NCBI RefSeq assembly: GCF_009469595.2
Contig: NZ_SSXV01000016.1
Span: 53,958 to 117,957 of the forward strand
DNA: 64,000 nt
DNA from: Thauera sp. 2A1
GTDB taxonomy: Bacteria; Pseudomonadota; Gammaproteobacteria; Burkholderiales; Rhodocyclaceae
Reading direction: 5' to 3'
Shown: piece after piece, positions 22,357 through 31,118 of the stretch
Layout of the letters: each line of letters begins with the position of its first letter
Position numbering within the stretch: position 1 is the first letter of the stretch
Program-made: the position numbers and the translations under genes
The notes under the pieces: model-generated
Database searches by the model: none
Seen by the model: only the letters and a program-made list of their open reading frames with translations
What the model was told of the DNA's origin: nothing

Positions 22357-24075
22357 TTACGAATCCCCTTGCTTCAGCACGCCGTCGCCGCCGGTCGACG
22401 CACCCTTCATCGGCTCTACCCCGGCCAGCGGATTTATCCGCCCGGCCCGCTGAAGTTTCCCTGCCGCCTCGAGTGCCGGGTAGGCAGCCGCGCAGATGTG
22501 GGAATGGATGCGCTTCAGGTCCCGCAGGATGTCGAGATGAAGGGAACTCGTTTCGATGCTTTCGATTCTTCCTTCCTTCAGCCGCGCCATGTGATTCTCC
22601 GACGCCGAGAATTCGAGTTCCCTGATCCTCGATTTCTCGTCGAGGAGCTGCCTGGCCGCTTTCAGGTCTCCTGACAGGAAGACGGTCATCGCCAGCTTCA
22701 GGTTATCCCGCACGATGCGGTGGAATTCCTGCAACTCGGCCGCACCTTCGGTGGAGAACCGCAGTTGGCGCTTGATCTTCTTGCTGGCGAGCTCCATCAG
22801 GTTCTTGTCGATGATGTCCCCGATATGTTCGAGATTGATCGCCATGCTGAGGATCTCCATCGCCCGCCGGCCTTCGGCATCGTCGAGGCTGTCGTGCGTG
22901 ATCTTGAGGACATACAGCTTGATGGCCTCGTGGAGGCGGTCGACCACATCGTCCTGCTGACTCACCTCGGCGACCAGTTTCCTGTCGTTGGTCCGTATGG
23001 CCGTCATCGTCTGCTGCAACATCGAATCGATCATGTCGCCCACTCGCATCGTTTCCCTGGCCGCGCACGCCAGCGCGACCGTGGGGGTTTCGATGACGCC
23101 TTGATCGAGATAACGCGGCACTGAGGGATCGTTGGCCGGCCTCACATCGGGCAGCAAGCGCTCAAGCCCCCGGGCGAACCTGCCCAGCGGAAGGATGAAC
23201 GCCAGCGCCATGACCACGTTGAACAGGGTGTGGAAATCGGCGGCGAGACGGACCGGGTTGGGCTCGATTCTCTCCAGCACTCGCACCACCGGATCGAGCA
23301 GCGGCAGGAACAGGATGCAGCCGACGACGCGGTTGATCAGGTTGCCCAGGGGCATGCGCTTGTGGGCGGGATTGCCGCTCCCGATTCCCTCCAGCAGCGG
23401 ATTGAGCGCGCTGCCGAGATTCGCGCCCAGAACCAGGGCGAGCGCCGCGGCCGGCGTGAGGAAGCCGGACGAAGCCAGCGACATCGTCAGCAGAACGGTC
23501 GCGACGCTCGAATGTGCTGCCCAGGTGAGCACGGCGCCGATGAGAAGCGTCAGCACGGGTTCGCCGGTGATGGCAGACAGCAGCTCGCGGACCACGGGGA
23601 CATGCTCCGCAGGCGCCAGGCTGTCCAGCAGGGTGTGCAGCGAGAGCAGCATCAGCCCCAGACCGATGGCAACCCGCCCCAGGTCTCTGACGATGGTGCG
23701 CGCACCGCGCTTGAACGCGACGACGCCGGTCACGAGCAGCAGCGGCGCCACGGCAGAGGAGTCGAAGGAGAGCAGTTGCACGATCAGCGTCGTGCCCACG
23801 TTCGCCCCGAGCATGACCGCCAGCGCCGGCGCAAGATCGACAAGCCCCGAGGCGGAAAACGAACTCAGCATCAGCGCAGTAGCGGTGCTGCTCTGCAACA
23901 CGGCAGTCACGCCCACACCCGCCGCGAAGGCGTGGAACCGACTCTTCAGGACGCTGCCCAGAAAGCGCCTGATCTTGGCGCCGAAAGCGCGCACGATGCC
24001 GCTATGCACCATGTGGAGCCCCCACAGGAGCAGCGCCACGCCTCCAATGAGATCCAGCAGAATCCTTGTTCCCAT
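22357..24075 (-). CDS. Na+/phosphate cotransporter family protein with C-terminal PhoU-like domain
   Basis: 572 residues. The N-terminal about 320 residues hold two inverted Na/Pi repeats with the characteristic QSS motif (AVLQSSTATALMLSSFSASG) and LVLGANLGSALNPLLEGIGS in the second. The C-terminal about 200 residues are helical and PhoU-like (MRVGDMIDSMLQQTMTAIRT then EILSMAINLEHIGDIIDKNL). The family (NptA/YjbB) moves phosphate with sodium, and bacterial members often export or balance phosphate. GGAGGA precedes the ATG. The gene is monocistronic. Confidence 0.92.
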   Translation of the reverse strand: MGTRILLDLIGGVALLLWGLHMVHSGIVRAFGAKIRRFLGSVLKSRFHAFAAGVGVTAVLQSSTATALMLSSFSASGLVDLAPALAVMLGANVGTTLIVQLLSFDSSAVAPLLLVTGVVAFKRGARTIVRDLGRVAIGLGLMLLSLHTLLDSLAPAEHVPVVRELLSAITGEPVLTLLIGAVLTWAAHSSVATVLLTMSLASSGFLTPAAALALVLGANLGSALNPLLEGIGSGNPAHKRMPLGNLINRVVGCILFLPLLDPVVRVLERIEPNPVRLAADFHTLFNVVMALAFILPLGRFARGLERLLPDVRPANDPSVPRYLDQGVIETPTVALACAARETMRVGDMIDSMLQQTMTAIRTNDRKLVAEVSQQDDVVDRLHEAIKLYVLKITHDSLDDAEGRRAMEILSMAINLEHIGDIIDKNLMELASKKIKRQLRFSTEGAAELQEFHRIVRDNLKLAMTVFLSGDLKAARQLLDEKSRIRELEFSASENHMARLKEGRIESIETSSLHLDILRDLKRIHSHICAAAYPALEAAGKLQRAGRINPLAGVEPMKGASTGGDGVLKQGDS

Positions 24076-24104
24076 CGATTCCTCCTTCCGTGAAGGAAGC
24101 CTGT
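24076..24104 (-). promoter_or_regulatory. Small hairpin touching the ribosome binding site of the Na/Pi gene
   Basis: On the minus strand CTTCC-TTCAC-GGAAG is immediately followed by GAGGA and the start codon. The hairpin's 3' arm abuts the Shine-Dalgarno sequence, so folding could modulate translation. Short and unproven. Confidence 0.25.
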
Positions 24105-24296
24105 TCGATGGGAATCCGGCTCACCCTGCGCCCGAACGTCTCCCATCCTGCGCGCGCAAGAGAGCGCGGGAAGCCGCCTCACCGTCCTGTGCCCAAGCGA
24201 TGCGCCATGCCAGCCGGCAAGCTCGCCAACACCCGTCTGTCGAAAGGGCCGAAGAGTGATGACGTTTCATGCTAGCACCTGCGACGGAGCGGAACA

Positions 24297-25685
24297 TCAC
24301 ACTGTCGCGACCGAAAGACCTATCGTGGTGATGCCGTCGCGGCTTTCGGCGAACACAGTGCCGCCATGCATTGCCGCGACGGCCTTGACGATGGCCAGGC
24401 CGAGGCCATGACTCGCGCCGTCGCCGCTGCTGCGCGCCGCGTCCACCCGGTAGAAGCGGTCGAAAAGTCGGCCCAGATGCTCGGGCGAAATCGTCGGCCC
24501 CGGGTTGGACACGGCGACGCGTGCCTGGCCGCCTGCGGACGAAACCTCGACCAGGATCTGCGCCTGCGCCGGCGCGTGGCGGATCGCGTTATGCAGCAGG
24601 TTGGTCACCGCGCGGCCGAACAGCGCGCGCTCGATCGGCGCCTCGGCATCTCCCTGCACCCGCACCGTCACCCCTGCCTCCTCCAGCAGGAAGTCCAGGA
24701 AGTCGACGGCGCGCTCCACTTCGCCCGCCAGTGACGCCCGCCGCAAGTGCTGCGGCCGCTCGCCCTGGTTCGCCCGGGCGAGGAACAGCATGTCGTTCAC
24801 GATGCTGCGCAAGCGCTCGAGGTCCTCGAGGTTGGACTGCAGCACATCGACCAGGTGCGCCATGCTGCGCTCGCGTGAAAGCGCAACCTGCGTCTCACCG
24901 ATGAGGTTGGTGAGCGGCGTGCGCAGTTCGTGGGCCACGTCCGCATTGAAGCTCTCGAGCTGCGCGTAGGCCGCTTCGAGACGGTCCAGCGCGCCGTTGA
25001 AGGACTGCGCCAGATCGCACAGTTCGCCGGGCAGGCGCGCCACCACCAGACGCTGGGACAGCGCGCTGGGGCTGAGGGCCTGCGCCTCGTGCGACAGGCG
25101 CCGCAGCGGCACCAGTCCGAGGTGGGTGATCAGGTAGCCGAGCGCGGCAAAAAGCGCCACCCCGGCCGATACGCTGCCCACCAGCACCGAGCGGAAGGCG
25201 CGGCGGGTGTGCGCATAGGAGGCGGAGTCGACACCCACGGCAAAGCGCAGGGCCCCGTGCAGCGCGTCGGCCGGAAAGCTTGCGCTGCGCACCATCATCG
25301 GCTCGGCGCGGCCGCCGATGCGCAACTCGCCGACGCGCGCCCCGCCCGCGGCGAAGGCTTCCACCTCGTCCGGCGGGCTGCCGTAGCGGATCTGCGCATC
25401 CGAGCTGAGGATCCAGTATTCGGTGCTGCGATCGGGCGGCGTCAGGGCGTCGAGCTTGGCGTGAATGCGCTGCCACTGCTCGGGTGTGCGCAAGCGCTTG
25501 AGCACATACTCGATGTCCTCGAACTTGGTGTCGAGCTGCGCCATCTGCTGGCGGCGCAACACGGCGGCAAGTTCGCGGTCGAGCACGTAGCCCAGCAGCG
25601 AAAGCACCACCAGCGCGGCGAGTGCGAACATCGCCGCCAGGCGCGCGGCGATCGAGCGCACCGGCCGCAGCGCCACGCTCGTCAT
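24297..25685 (-). CDS. Sensor histidine kinase, heavy-metal type (CusS/IrlS-like)
   Basis: 462 residues. Two membrane segments (about 15-33 and 165-187) flank a periplasmic sensor loop of about 130 residues. A HAMP-like segment follows (VPLRRLSHEAQALSPSALSQ), then the H box FNADVAHELRTPLTNLIG with the phospho-accepting histidine at 252. The N box is LLHNAIRHAP and a G box GASHGLGLAIVKAVAAMHGG is present. This layout is that of CusS/CopS-type kinases that sense metals. The ATG overlaps the regulator's TGA (ATGA), so the two are translationally coupled. The signal is inferred from family only. Confidence 0.93.
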   Translation of the reverse strand: MTSVALRPVRSIAARLAAMFALAALVVLSLLGYVLDRELAAVLRRQQMAQLDTKFEDIEYVLKRLRTPEQWQRIHAKLDALTPPDRSTEYWILSSDAQIRYGSPPDEVEAFAAGGARVGELRIGGRAEPMMVRSASFPADALHGALRFAVGVDSASYAHTRRAFRSVLVGSVSAGVALFAALGYLITHLGLVPLRRLSHEAQALSPSALSQRLVVARLPGELCDLAQSFNGALDRLEAAYAQLESFNADVAHELRTPLTNLIGETQVALSRERSMAHLVDVLQSNLEDLERLRSIVNDMLFLARANQGERPQHLRRASLAGEVERAVDFLDFLLEEAGVTVRVQGDAEAPIERALFGRAVTNLLHNAIRHAPAQAQILVEVSSAGGQARVAVSNPGPTISPEHLGRLFDRFYRVDAARSSGDGASHGLGLAIVKAVAAMHGGTVFAESRDGITTIGLSVATV

Positions 25686-26359
25686 TGGCCCTGCCGCTCC
25701 TCGAGCACGTAGCCCATGCCGCGCACGGTGTGCAGCAGGCCGCTGTGGAACGGCGCATCGACCTTCGCCCGCAGGCGCTTGATCGCGACTTCCACCACAT
25801 TGGCGCTGGTGTCGTAACTGATACCCCACACCAGCTCGGCGATGGCGGTCTTGGACAGGATCTGCCCCGGGTGGCGTGCCAGCACGGTGAGCAGGGAAAA
25901 CTCCTTCGCCGTCAGGTCGATGCGGATGCCCGCGCGCATGGCCTTGCGCGCGATCAGGTCGATCACGAGGTCGCCCACGCGAAGCTGCGTGGCGTCCTGC
26001 CGGCGGCTGCGGCGGGTCAGCACCTGCAGGCGGGCGAGCAGTTCGAGGAAGGAGAAGGGTTTGACCAGATAATCGTCGGCACCGGCCTGCAGCCCCTTCA
26101 CCCGGTCCTCGACCCGGTCGCGCGCGGTGAGCATGATCACCGGCGTGTCCTTCACCGCCCGCAGCGAGCGCAACACCGACAGGCCGTCGAGGCCCGGCAG
26201 CATCTGGTCGAGCACGATCACATCGTAGTCCATCTCCAGCGCGAGATGCTGCGCGTCGATGCCGTCGTGCGCCACATCGACGCTGCAGCCCTGCTCGGTG
26301 AGTCCCTCGTAGAGATAGCTGGCGATCTTGAGTTCGTCTTCCACCACCAGAATCTTCAT
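25682..26359 (-). CDS. Response regulator, OmpR family (CusR/CopR-like)
   Basis: 225 residues. The receiver domain has acidic residues near 8-9 (VVEDE), the phospho-accepting aspartate at 51 in VIVLDQMLPGLDG, and lysine 100 in DDYLVKPFSF. A C-terminal OmpR winged helix (about 125-220) includes LTAKEFSLLTVLARHPGQIL and VAIKRLRAKVD then LLHTVRGMGYVL. It overlaps the RND gene stop by 4 bp (ATGA) and the kinase start by 4 bp, so pump, regulator and kinase form one coupled operon. A CusR-like palindrome at 30876-30891 upstream of the fusion-protein gene is a likely target. Confidence 0.94.
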   Translation of the reverse strand: MKILVVEDELKIASYLYEGLTEQGCSVDVAHDGIDAQHLALEMDYDVIVLDQMLPGLDGLSVLRSLRAVKDTPVIMLTARDRVEDRVKGLQAGADDYLVKPFSFLELLARLQVLTRRSRRQDATQLRVGDLVIDLIARKAMRAGIRIDLTAKEFSLLTVLARHPGQILSKTAIAELVWGISYDTSANVVEVAIKRLRAKVDAPFHSGLLHTVRGMGYVLEERQGQ

Positions 26360-29300
26360 GCGTCCCTCTCCTGCGCTCTCTCCTGCGCCATCGCCATCGC
26401 GCGCCGCGCCCGGCGCGCCTCCTTGCGGCGCATGTACCAGTCGTGCGCGCGATCGAGGTAGAGATAGATCACGGGCGTGGTGAACAGCGTCATCGCCTGC
26501 GACACCAGCAGGCCGCCCACCATCGCGTAGCCGAGCGGGCGCCGCAGCTCCGAGCCCGCCCCCTGGTCCAGCATCAGCGGCAGACCGGCCAGCAGCGCGC
26601 AGGCGGTAGTCATCATGATGGGGCGGAAGCGCAGCAGACAGGCCTGGTAGATCGCCTGGTGCGCCTCCAGCCCCTGCTCGCGCTCGGCCTGCAGGGCGAA
26701 GTCGATCAGCATGATGCCGTTCTTCTTGACGATGCCGATCAGCAGGATGATGCCGATCAGCGCGATCACGCCGAGGTCGTAACCGCCCAGGCGCAGCACC
26801 AGCAGCGCGCCGAGCCCCGCCGACGGCAGCGTCGACAGGATGGTCAGCGGGTGGATGTAGCTCTCGTAGAGCAGGCCCAGCACGATATACACCGCCACCA
26901 GCGCGGCGGCGATGAGGTAGGGCTGCGTCGCCAGCGATTCGCCGAACGCCTTCGCCGTGCCCTGGAAACTGCCCGACAGGGTGGCCGGCACGCCCAGCTC
27001 GGCCTTGGCCTTGTCGATCGCCTGCACCGCGTCGCCCAACGCCGTGCCCGCGGTGAGGTTGAAGGAGATCGTCACCGCCGGGAACTGGCCCTGGTGGCTG
27101 ATCTGCAGGTAGGCGCTGCGGCTCGTGTCCACCTTCACGAAGGCCGACAGCGGCACCTGCTCGCCGGTCAGCGGCGCGGTCACGTAGAGCTTGTCGAACA
27201 GCGCCGGGTCTTCCTGCAGCCTGGGGGTCACTTCCAGGATCACGCGGTAGCTGTTCGTCTGGGTGTAGTACTGCACCACCTGCCGCTGGCCGATGGCATC
27301 GTAAAGGGTGTTGTCGATCAGCGCCGGGGTGATGCCGAAGCTCGCCGCGCGTGCGCGGTCGATGACGAGGTTGGCCGCGGCAGCGGCGTTCTGCTGGTCC
27401 GAGGCGACATCCGCGAGCTGCGGCAGCTTGCGCAGCCGCTCCACCAGGCGCGGCGCCCAGGTGTTGAGCTCGTCCAGGTTGGTGTCGGTCACCGTGTATT
27501 GGTACTGGGTGCGCGACAGCCGGCCGCCGACGCGGATGTCCTGCGGCGCCTGCATGAAGAGCGCAACGCCTTGCAGCGCCGCGAGCCTCGGGCGCAGGCG
27601 GTCGATGATCTCGCTGGCGCTCAGGCGACGGCCTTCGGACTTGGGCCGCAGCGCGATGAAGAAGGTGCCGGTGTTGGCCGTGCCGCGCCCGGCGAACATG
27701 CCGAAGCCGGTGACGTCCGGATCCTGGCGCACCACGTCGGCGATCCGGTGCATGCGCTCGCTCATGGCAGCGAACGAAGCGTCCTGCGAAGTCTCGGCGA
27801 AACCGTAGATCGTGCCGGTGTCCTGCTGCGGGAAGAAGCCCTTGGGGCTGACGACGAACATCACCACCGTGAGCACGAGCGTCGCCAGGAAGACCAGCAA
27901 CGTCGTGCGCTCGTGGTGCAGCACGATGTCGAGCCCGCGCTGGTAGCTGGCCTGCATCGCCGCGAAGCCGCGCTCGAAAAGCTGGTGGAGGCGGCCGTGG
28001 CGCTGCGTATGCGAGTCGGTCAGGAAACGCGAGCACAGCATCGGCGTCAGCGTCAGGGATACCACCACCGACACCACGATGGTCATCGTCACGGTGACGG
28101 CGAACTCGCGGAACAGCCGCCCGACGATGCCGCCCATCAGCAGCAGGGGAATGAACACGGCGACCAGCGACACCGAGATCGAGATGATGGTGAAACCGAT
28201 CTCGGACGCGCCCTTGAACGCCGCCTCCAGCGGCTTCATGCCGGCCTCGACGTGGCGGTAGATGTTCTCCAGCATGACGATCGCGTCATCGACGACGAAG
28301 CCGATGGAGATGGTGAGCGCCATCAGCGACAGGTTGTCGAGGCTGTAGCCCATCAGGTACATGGACGCCGCGGTGCCGAACAGCGCCAGCGGCACGGTGA
28401 GGCCCGGAATCACGGTGGCCGGCACGTTCAGCAGGAAGACGAAGATCACCAGCACCACCGCGGCGATGGTGATCAGCAGCGTGCGCTCCACGTCATGCAC
28501 CGAAGCGCGGATGTTCTCGGTGCGATCCACCAGCACGTTTACCGACACCGTCGGCGGAATCGCGGCGGAAAGCCGCGGCAACTCGGCCTTGATGCGATCG
28601 ACGGTCTCGATCACGTTGGCGCCAGGCTGCTTGTGCACGAACAGGATCACCGCGTTGCCGCCGTGCGCGACGCCGTCGGCGGACGCCGCCGCGCCCGGGT
28701 AGGTCCAGCCGGCGGTCTGCGTGTTCTCCGGCCCGTCCACCGCCACGCCGATGTCGCGCACGCGCACCGGCGCGCCGTTGCGGTACGCGATCACGATGTC
28801 GTTCCAGGGCTCGCCTGCCAGCACCTGGTCGTTCGTGTACACCGCAAATGTCTGCTGCCGTCCGTTGATGCTGCCCGTGGGCTGGCTCACCGTGGAGTTC
28901 GCGATCACGCCGCGCACCTGCTCGAGGCTCATGCCCAGCGCGGCGAGTTTGGCGGGGTCGACCTGCACCCGCACCGAAGGCTTCTGTTCGCCGCCGATGC
29001 CGACGTCGCCGACTCCGGGCAGTTGCGACATCTGCTGCGCGAGGATGGTGTCCGCATACTCGTTCACCGCGGTCAGCGGCAGCGTGTCGGACTGCACGGC
29101 AAGCACCAGGATCGCGGCATCCGCCGGGTTGGTCTTGCGAAAGCGCGGCGGGCTGGGCAGGTTGCCGGGGAGCTGCCCGGCGGCGGCGTTGATCGCCGAC
29201 TGGACGTCGAGTGCTGCCGCGTCGATGTCGCGTTCGAGCACGAATTCCAGCGTGATCTGCGTGCTGCCCTGCGAGCTGGTCGAGCTCATCTGCGACACGC

Positions 29301-29589
29301 CGGGAATCAGCGAGAACTGCCGCTCGAGCGGCTGCGCCACGTTCGCGGCCATCGTTTCCGGGTTGGCGCCCGGCAGGCTGGCCGACACCTGGATGGTGGG
29401 AAAGTCGACCTGCGGCAAGGGCGCCACCGGCAGCAGCGGCCAGGCGGCGATGCCGACCAGCAGGATCGCCAGCGCCAGCAACGAGGTGCCGATCGGGCGG
29501 CGGATGAAGCCGGCCGAGATGCCGCGCCAGCCTTCGTTGCCCTGCCCCGCCTCCGGTTCGCCGGATGCCCTCGGTTCCTGCACGCTCAT
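26356..29589 (-). CDS. RND efflux pump inner-membrane subunit (HAE1, MdtB/MdtC-like)
   Basis: 1077 residues, 12 predicted membrane helices and two large periplasmic loops, the normal RND plan. Near the N-terminus it reads FIRRPIGTSLLALAILLVGI and PLPQVDFPTIQVSASLPGA. The proton-relay segment TISIGFVVDDAIVMLENIYR in TM4 carries the two adjacent aspartates of hydrophobe/amphiphile pumps (HAE1), not the heavy-metal HME type. It partners the HlyD-like protein encoded just upstream (ATGA overlap). Only one RND gene is present, whereas enteric Mdt systems have MdtB plus MdtC. No outer-membrane factor is in the window. Confidence 0.95.
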   Translation of the reverse strand: MSVQEPRASGEPEAGQGNEGWRGISAGFIRRPIGTSLLALAILLVGIAAWPLLPVAPLPQVDFPTIQVSASLPGANPETMAANVAQPLERQFSLIPGVSQMSSTSSQGSTQITLEFVLERDIDAAALDVQSAINAAAGQLPGNLPSPPRFRKTNPADAAILVLAVQSDTLPLTAVNEYADTILAQQMSQLPGVGDVGIGGEQKPSVRVQVDPAKLAALGMSLEQVRGVIANSTVSQPTGSINGRQQTFAVYTNDQVLAGEPWNDIVIAYRNGAPVRVRDIGVAVDGPENTQTAGWTYPGAAASADGVAHGGNAVILFVHKQPGANVIETVDRIKAELPRLSAAIPPTVSVNVLVDRTENIRASVHDVERTLLITIAAVVLVIFVFLLNVPATVIPGLTVPLALFGTAASMYLMGYSLDNLSLMALTISIGFVVDDAIVMLENIYRHVEAGMKPLEAAFKGASEIGFTIISISVSLVAVFIPLLLMGGIVGRLFREFAVTVTMTIVVSVVVSLTLTPMLCSRFLTDSHTQRHGRLHQLFERGFAAMQASYQRGLDIVLHHERTTLLVFLATLVLTVVMFVVSPKGFFPQQDTGTIYGFAETSQDASFAAMSERMHRIADVVRQDPDVTGFGMFAGRGTANTGTFFIALRPKSEGRRLSASEIIDRLRPRLAALQGVALFMQAPQDIRVGGRLSRTQYQYTVTDTNLDELNTWAPRLVERLRKLPQLADVASDQQNAAAAANLVIDRARAASFGITPALIDNTLYDAIGQRQVVQYYTQTNSYRVILEVTPRLQEDPALFDKLYVTAPLTGEQVPLSAFVKVDTSRSAYLQISHQGQFPAVTISFNLTAGTALGDAVQAIDKAKAELGVPATLSGSFQGTAKAFGESLATQPYLIAAALVAVYIVLGLLYESYIHPLTILSTLPSAGLGALLVLRLGGYDLGVIALIGIILLIGIVKKNGIMLIDFALQAEREQGLEAHQAIYQACLLRFRPIMMTTACALLAGLPLMLDQGAGSELRRPLGYAMVGGLLVSQAMTLFTTPVIYLYLDRAHDWYMRRKEARRARRAMAMAQERAQERDA

Positions 29590-30761
29590 CGGCCGTCGCT
29601 CCTCGAGCTCGCGTCGGCGCCCCGCGTGGCGGCAACCACGGCGATGCCCGGCTTCATCCTGTACTGGCCATCGGCCACCACCGTCTCGCCGGCGGCCAGC
29701 CCCTTGCCGACGACGGCCTTGTCGTCCTGGATCTGCACGACATCGACCGGCCGCATCTGCGCCTTGCCGTCAGCGCCGACGACATACACGTAGGTTCCCG
29801 CCTGGCCGCGCAGCACGGCCGAAGCCGGCACCGTGAGCGCCGCCTCGTGCTCGCCGAGCTGCAGGCGCACATTCACGTACTGGCCCGGCCACAGCTCGTG
29901 CTCCCCGTTCGCGAAGCGCGCCTTGAGCTGCACCGTGCCGCTCGCCATGTCGATGCGGTTGTCGACCAGCACCAGCTCGCCGCGGGCCAGCAGCGCATCG
30001 CCGCTTCGGTCATAGGCGAACACCGGCAGGCGGCGGCCATCCCGCCCCGCCCGGTTGATCGCCTGAACGGCGTCGCCCGGCAGGGTGAAGACGACGGCAA
30101 TGGGATCGATCTGGTTGATGACCACGAGGCCACTGGCGTCATTGGCGTGGACGATGTTGCCCGGGTCGACCTGGCGTGCGCCCGTGCGCCCGGAAATCGG
30201 CGCGGTGATGGTCGCGTAGCCGAGCTGCACCTCGGCGTAATGGATCTGCGCGTCGTCCGTCTTCACTGCGGCCTGCAGCTGCGCCACCAGGGCCTTCTGC
30301 GTGTCGGCCGTCTGGTGCGACGCCGCGTCCTCCCTGACGAGCTGGGTGTAGCGCTCGAGGTCGCGCCGCGCATTGTCGAGCTGCGCCGTGTCGCGTCCCT
30401 TCTGCGCGCGCGCCTGCTCGAGCTGGGCACGCAGGGCGCGGCCGTCGAGCTCGGCGAGCACCTGGCCGGCGCGGACGTCCTGACCCTCGATGAAACCGAT
30501 GCGTTCGAGCTGGCCATCGAGCCGGGTTCGTACGGTGACCGAAGCCAGCGGCTGCACGGTGCCCACCCCGGTGAGCAACTGCGGCACGTTCTCCTGCGCC
30601 ACCTGCACGAGCGTGGCCGGCACTGCGGCTGCCCTCGGCGCCGGCGCGGGTGCCTCGGCACGGGAACGCAAGGTGGTCCAGCTCGCCGTGGCGGCAGCCA
30701 GGATCAGGGCACCGATGACGAGCGGGCGGCGGACGAAGCGATTGCGGGAACGGTCATTCAT
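29586..30761 (-). CDS. RND periplasmic membrane fusion protein (HlyD/AcrA family, MdtA-like)
   Basis: 391 residues. An uncleaved N-terminal hydrophobic anchor (about 11-29, RPLVIGALILAAATASW), no lipobox. The lipoyl/barrel-sandwich halves flank an alpha-helical hairpin (QPLASVTVRTRLDGQLERIG and GYATITAPISGRTGARQVDP). The C-terminal membrane-proximal domain follows. It bridges the RND pump and an outer-membrane channel encoded elsewhere. The ATG at 30761 is chosen over an upstream one at 30812 because it gives the compact charged N-terminus MNDRSRNRFVRR. First gene of the fusion protein-pump-regulator-kinase operon. Confidence 0.92.
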   Translation of the reverse strand: MNDRSRNRFVRRPLVIGALILAAATASWTTLRSRAEAPAPAPRAAAVPATLVQVAQENVPQLLTGVGTVQPLASVTVRTRLDGQLERIGFIEGQDVRAGQVLAELDGRALRAQLEQARAQKGRDTAQLDNARRDLERYTQLVREDAASHQTADTQKALVAQLQAAVKTDDAQIHYAEVQLGYATITAPISGRTGARQVDPGNIVHANDASGLVVINQIDPIAVVFTLPGDAVQAINRAGRDGRRLPVFAYDRSGDALLARGELVLVDNRIDMASGTVQLKARFANGEHELWPGQYVNVRLQLGEHEAALTVPASAVLRGQAGTYVYVVGADGKAQMRPVDVVQIQDDKAVVGKGLAAGETVVADGQYRMKPGIAVVAATRGADASSRSDGR

Positions 30762-31118
30762 GGAACGTCGGCCTTCAGGAACGGGCGATGCCGCTGCGGA
30801 AGCTGCAGACACAACCGGTCAGCGGGCGGATGGCCCATGTTAGCCCGTCGCGCCGGTCACGATGCTGACCGCAGCCTGACAATCCTGTCAGCCCCGCTGC
30901 AGCGCATGCCGCAGCTTGCGCGACCGGGCGTGCCGGGCGCCCCTCGCCCTCGACCGCGGGCGCCAGGATGCAGGCGACGCACACTGCCTTTCCACTGCGC
31001 CCATGGCTTCTATACTGAATCCTGAATGACGGTTGTCGATCGCGATTGCATGGATGGGTCGCGGCGCTTGTCCAGGGCGGCGTGCCCCGCCGCTCCACCG
31101 CCCGGCCGGGAGGCGAGC
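30762..31118. other. Divergent regulatory region between the efflux operon and the di-heme cytochrome gene
   Basis: 357 bases without a gene. It carries the palindrome at 30876-30891 (listed separately). A GC-rich stretch follows towards the cytochrome gene, whose GGGAGG ribosome binding site is at 31108-31113. No other element was recognised. Confidence 0.4.
30876..30891. promoter_or_regulatory. CusR/CopR-like palindrome upstream of the efflux operon
   Basis: CTGACA-atcc-TGTCAG is a perfect 6+6 dyad. The core TGACA-N4-TGTCA has the geometry of the known CusR/CopR box (TGACAANNTTGTCA). It lies 115 bp upstream of the fusion-protein gene of an operon that ends with a CusRS-like pair, so it is a plausible binding site for that regulator. 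It could also affect the divergent cytochrome gene. Confidence 0.55.

Noticed and set aside
22216..22674. 152-residue plus-strand frame after the glycosyltransferase
   Set aside because: Mostly antisense to the end of the Na/Pi cotransporter gene, with no recognisable content.
26443..29793. 1116-residue open frame on the plus strand
   Set aside because: Antisense shadow of the RND pump, composed mainly of H, Q, R and V with no domain.
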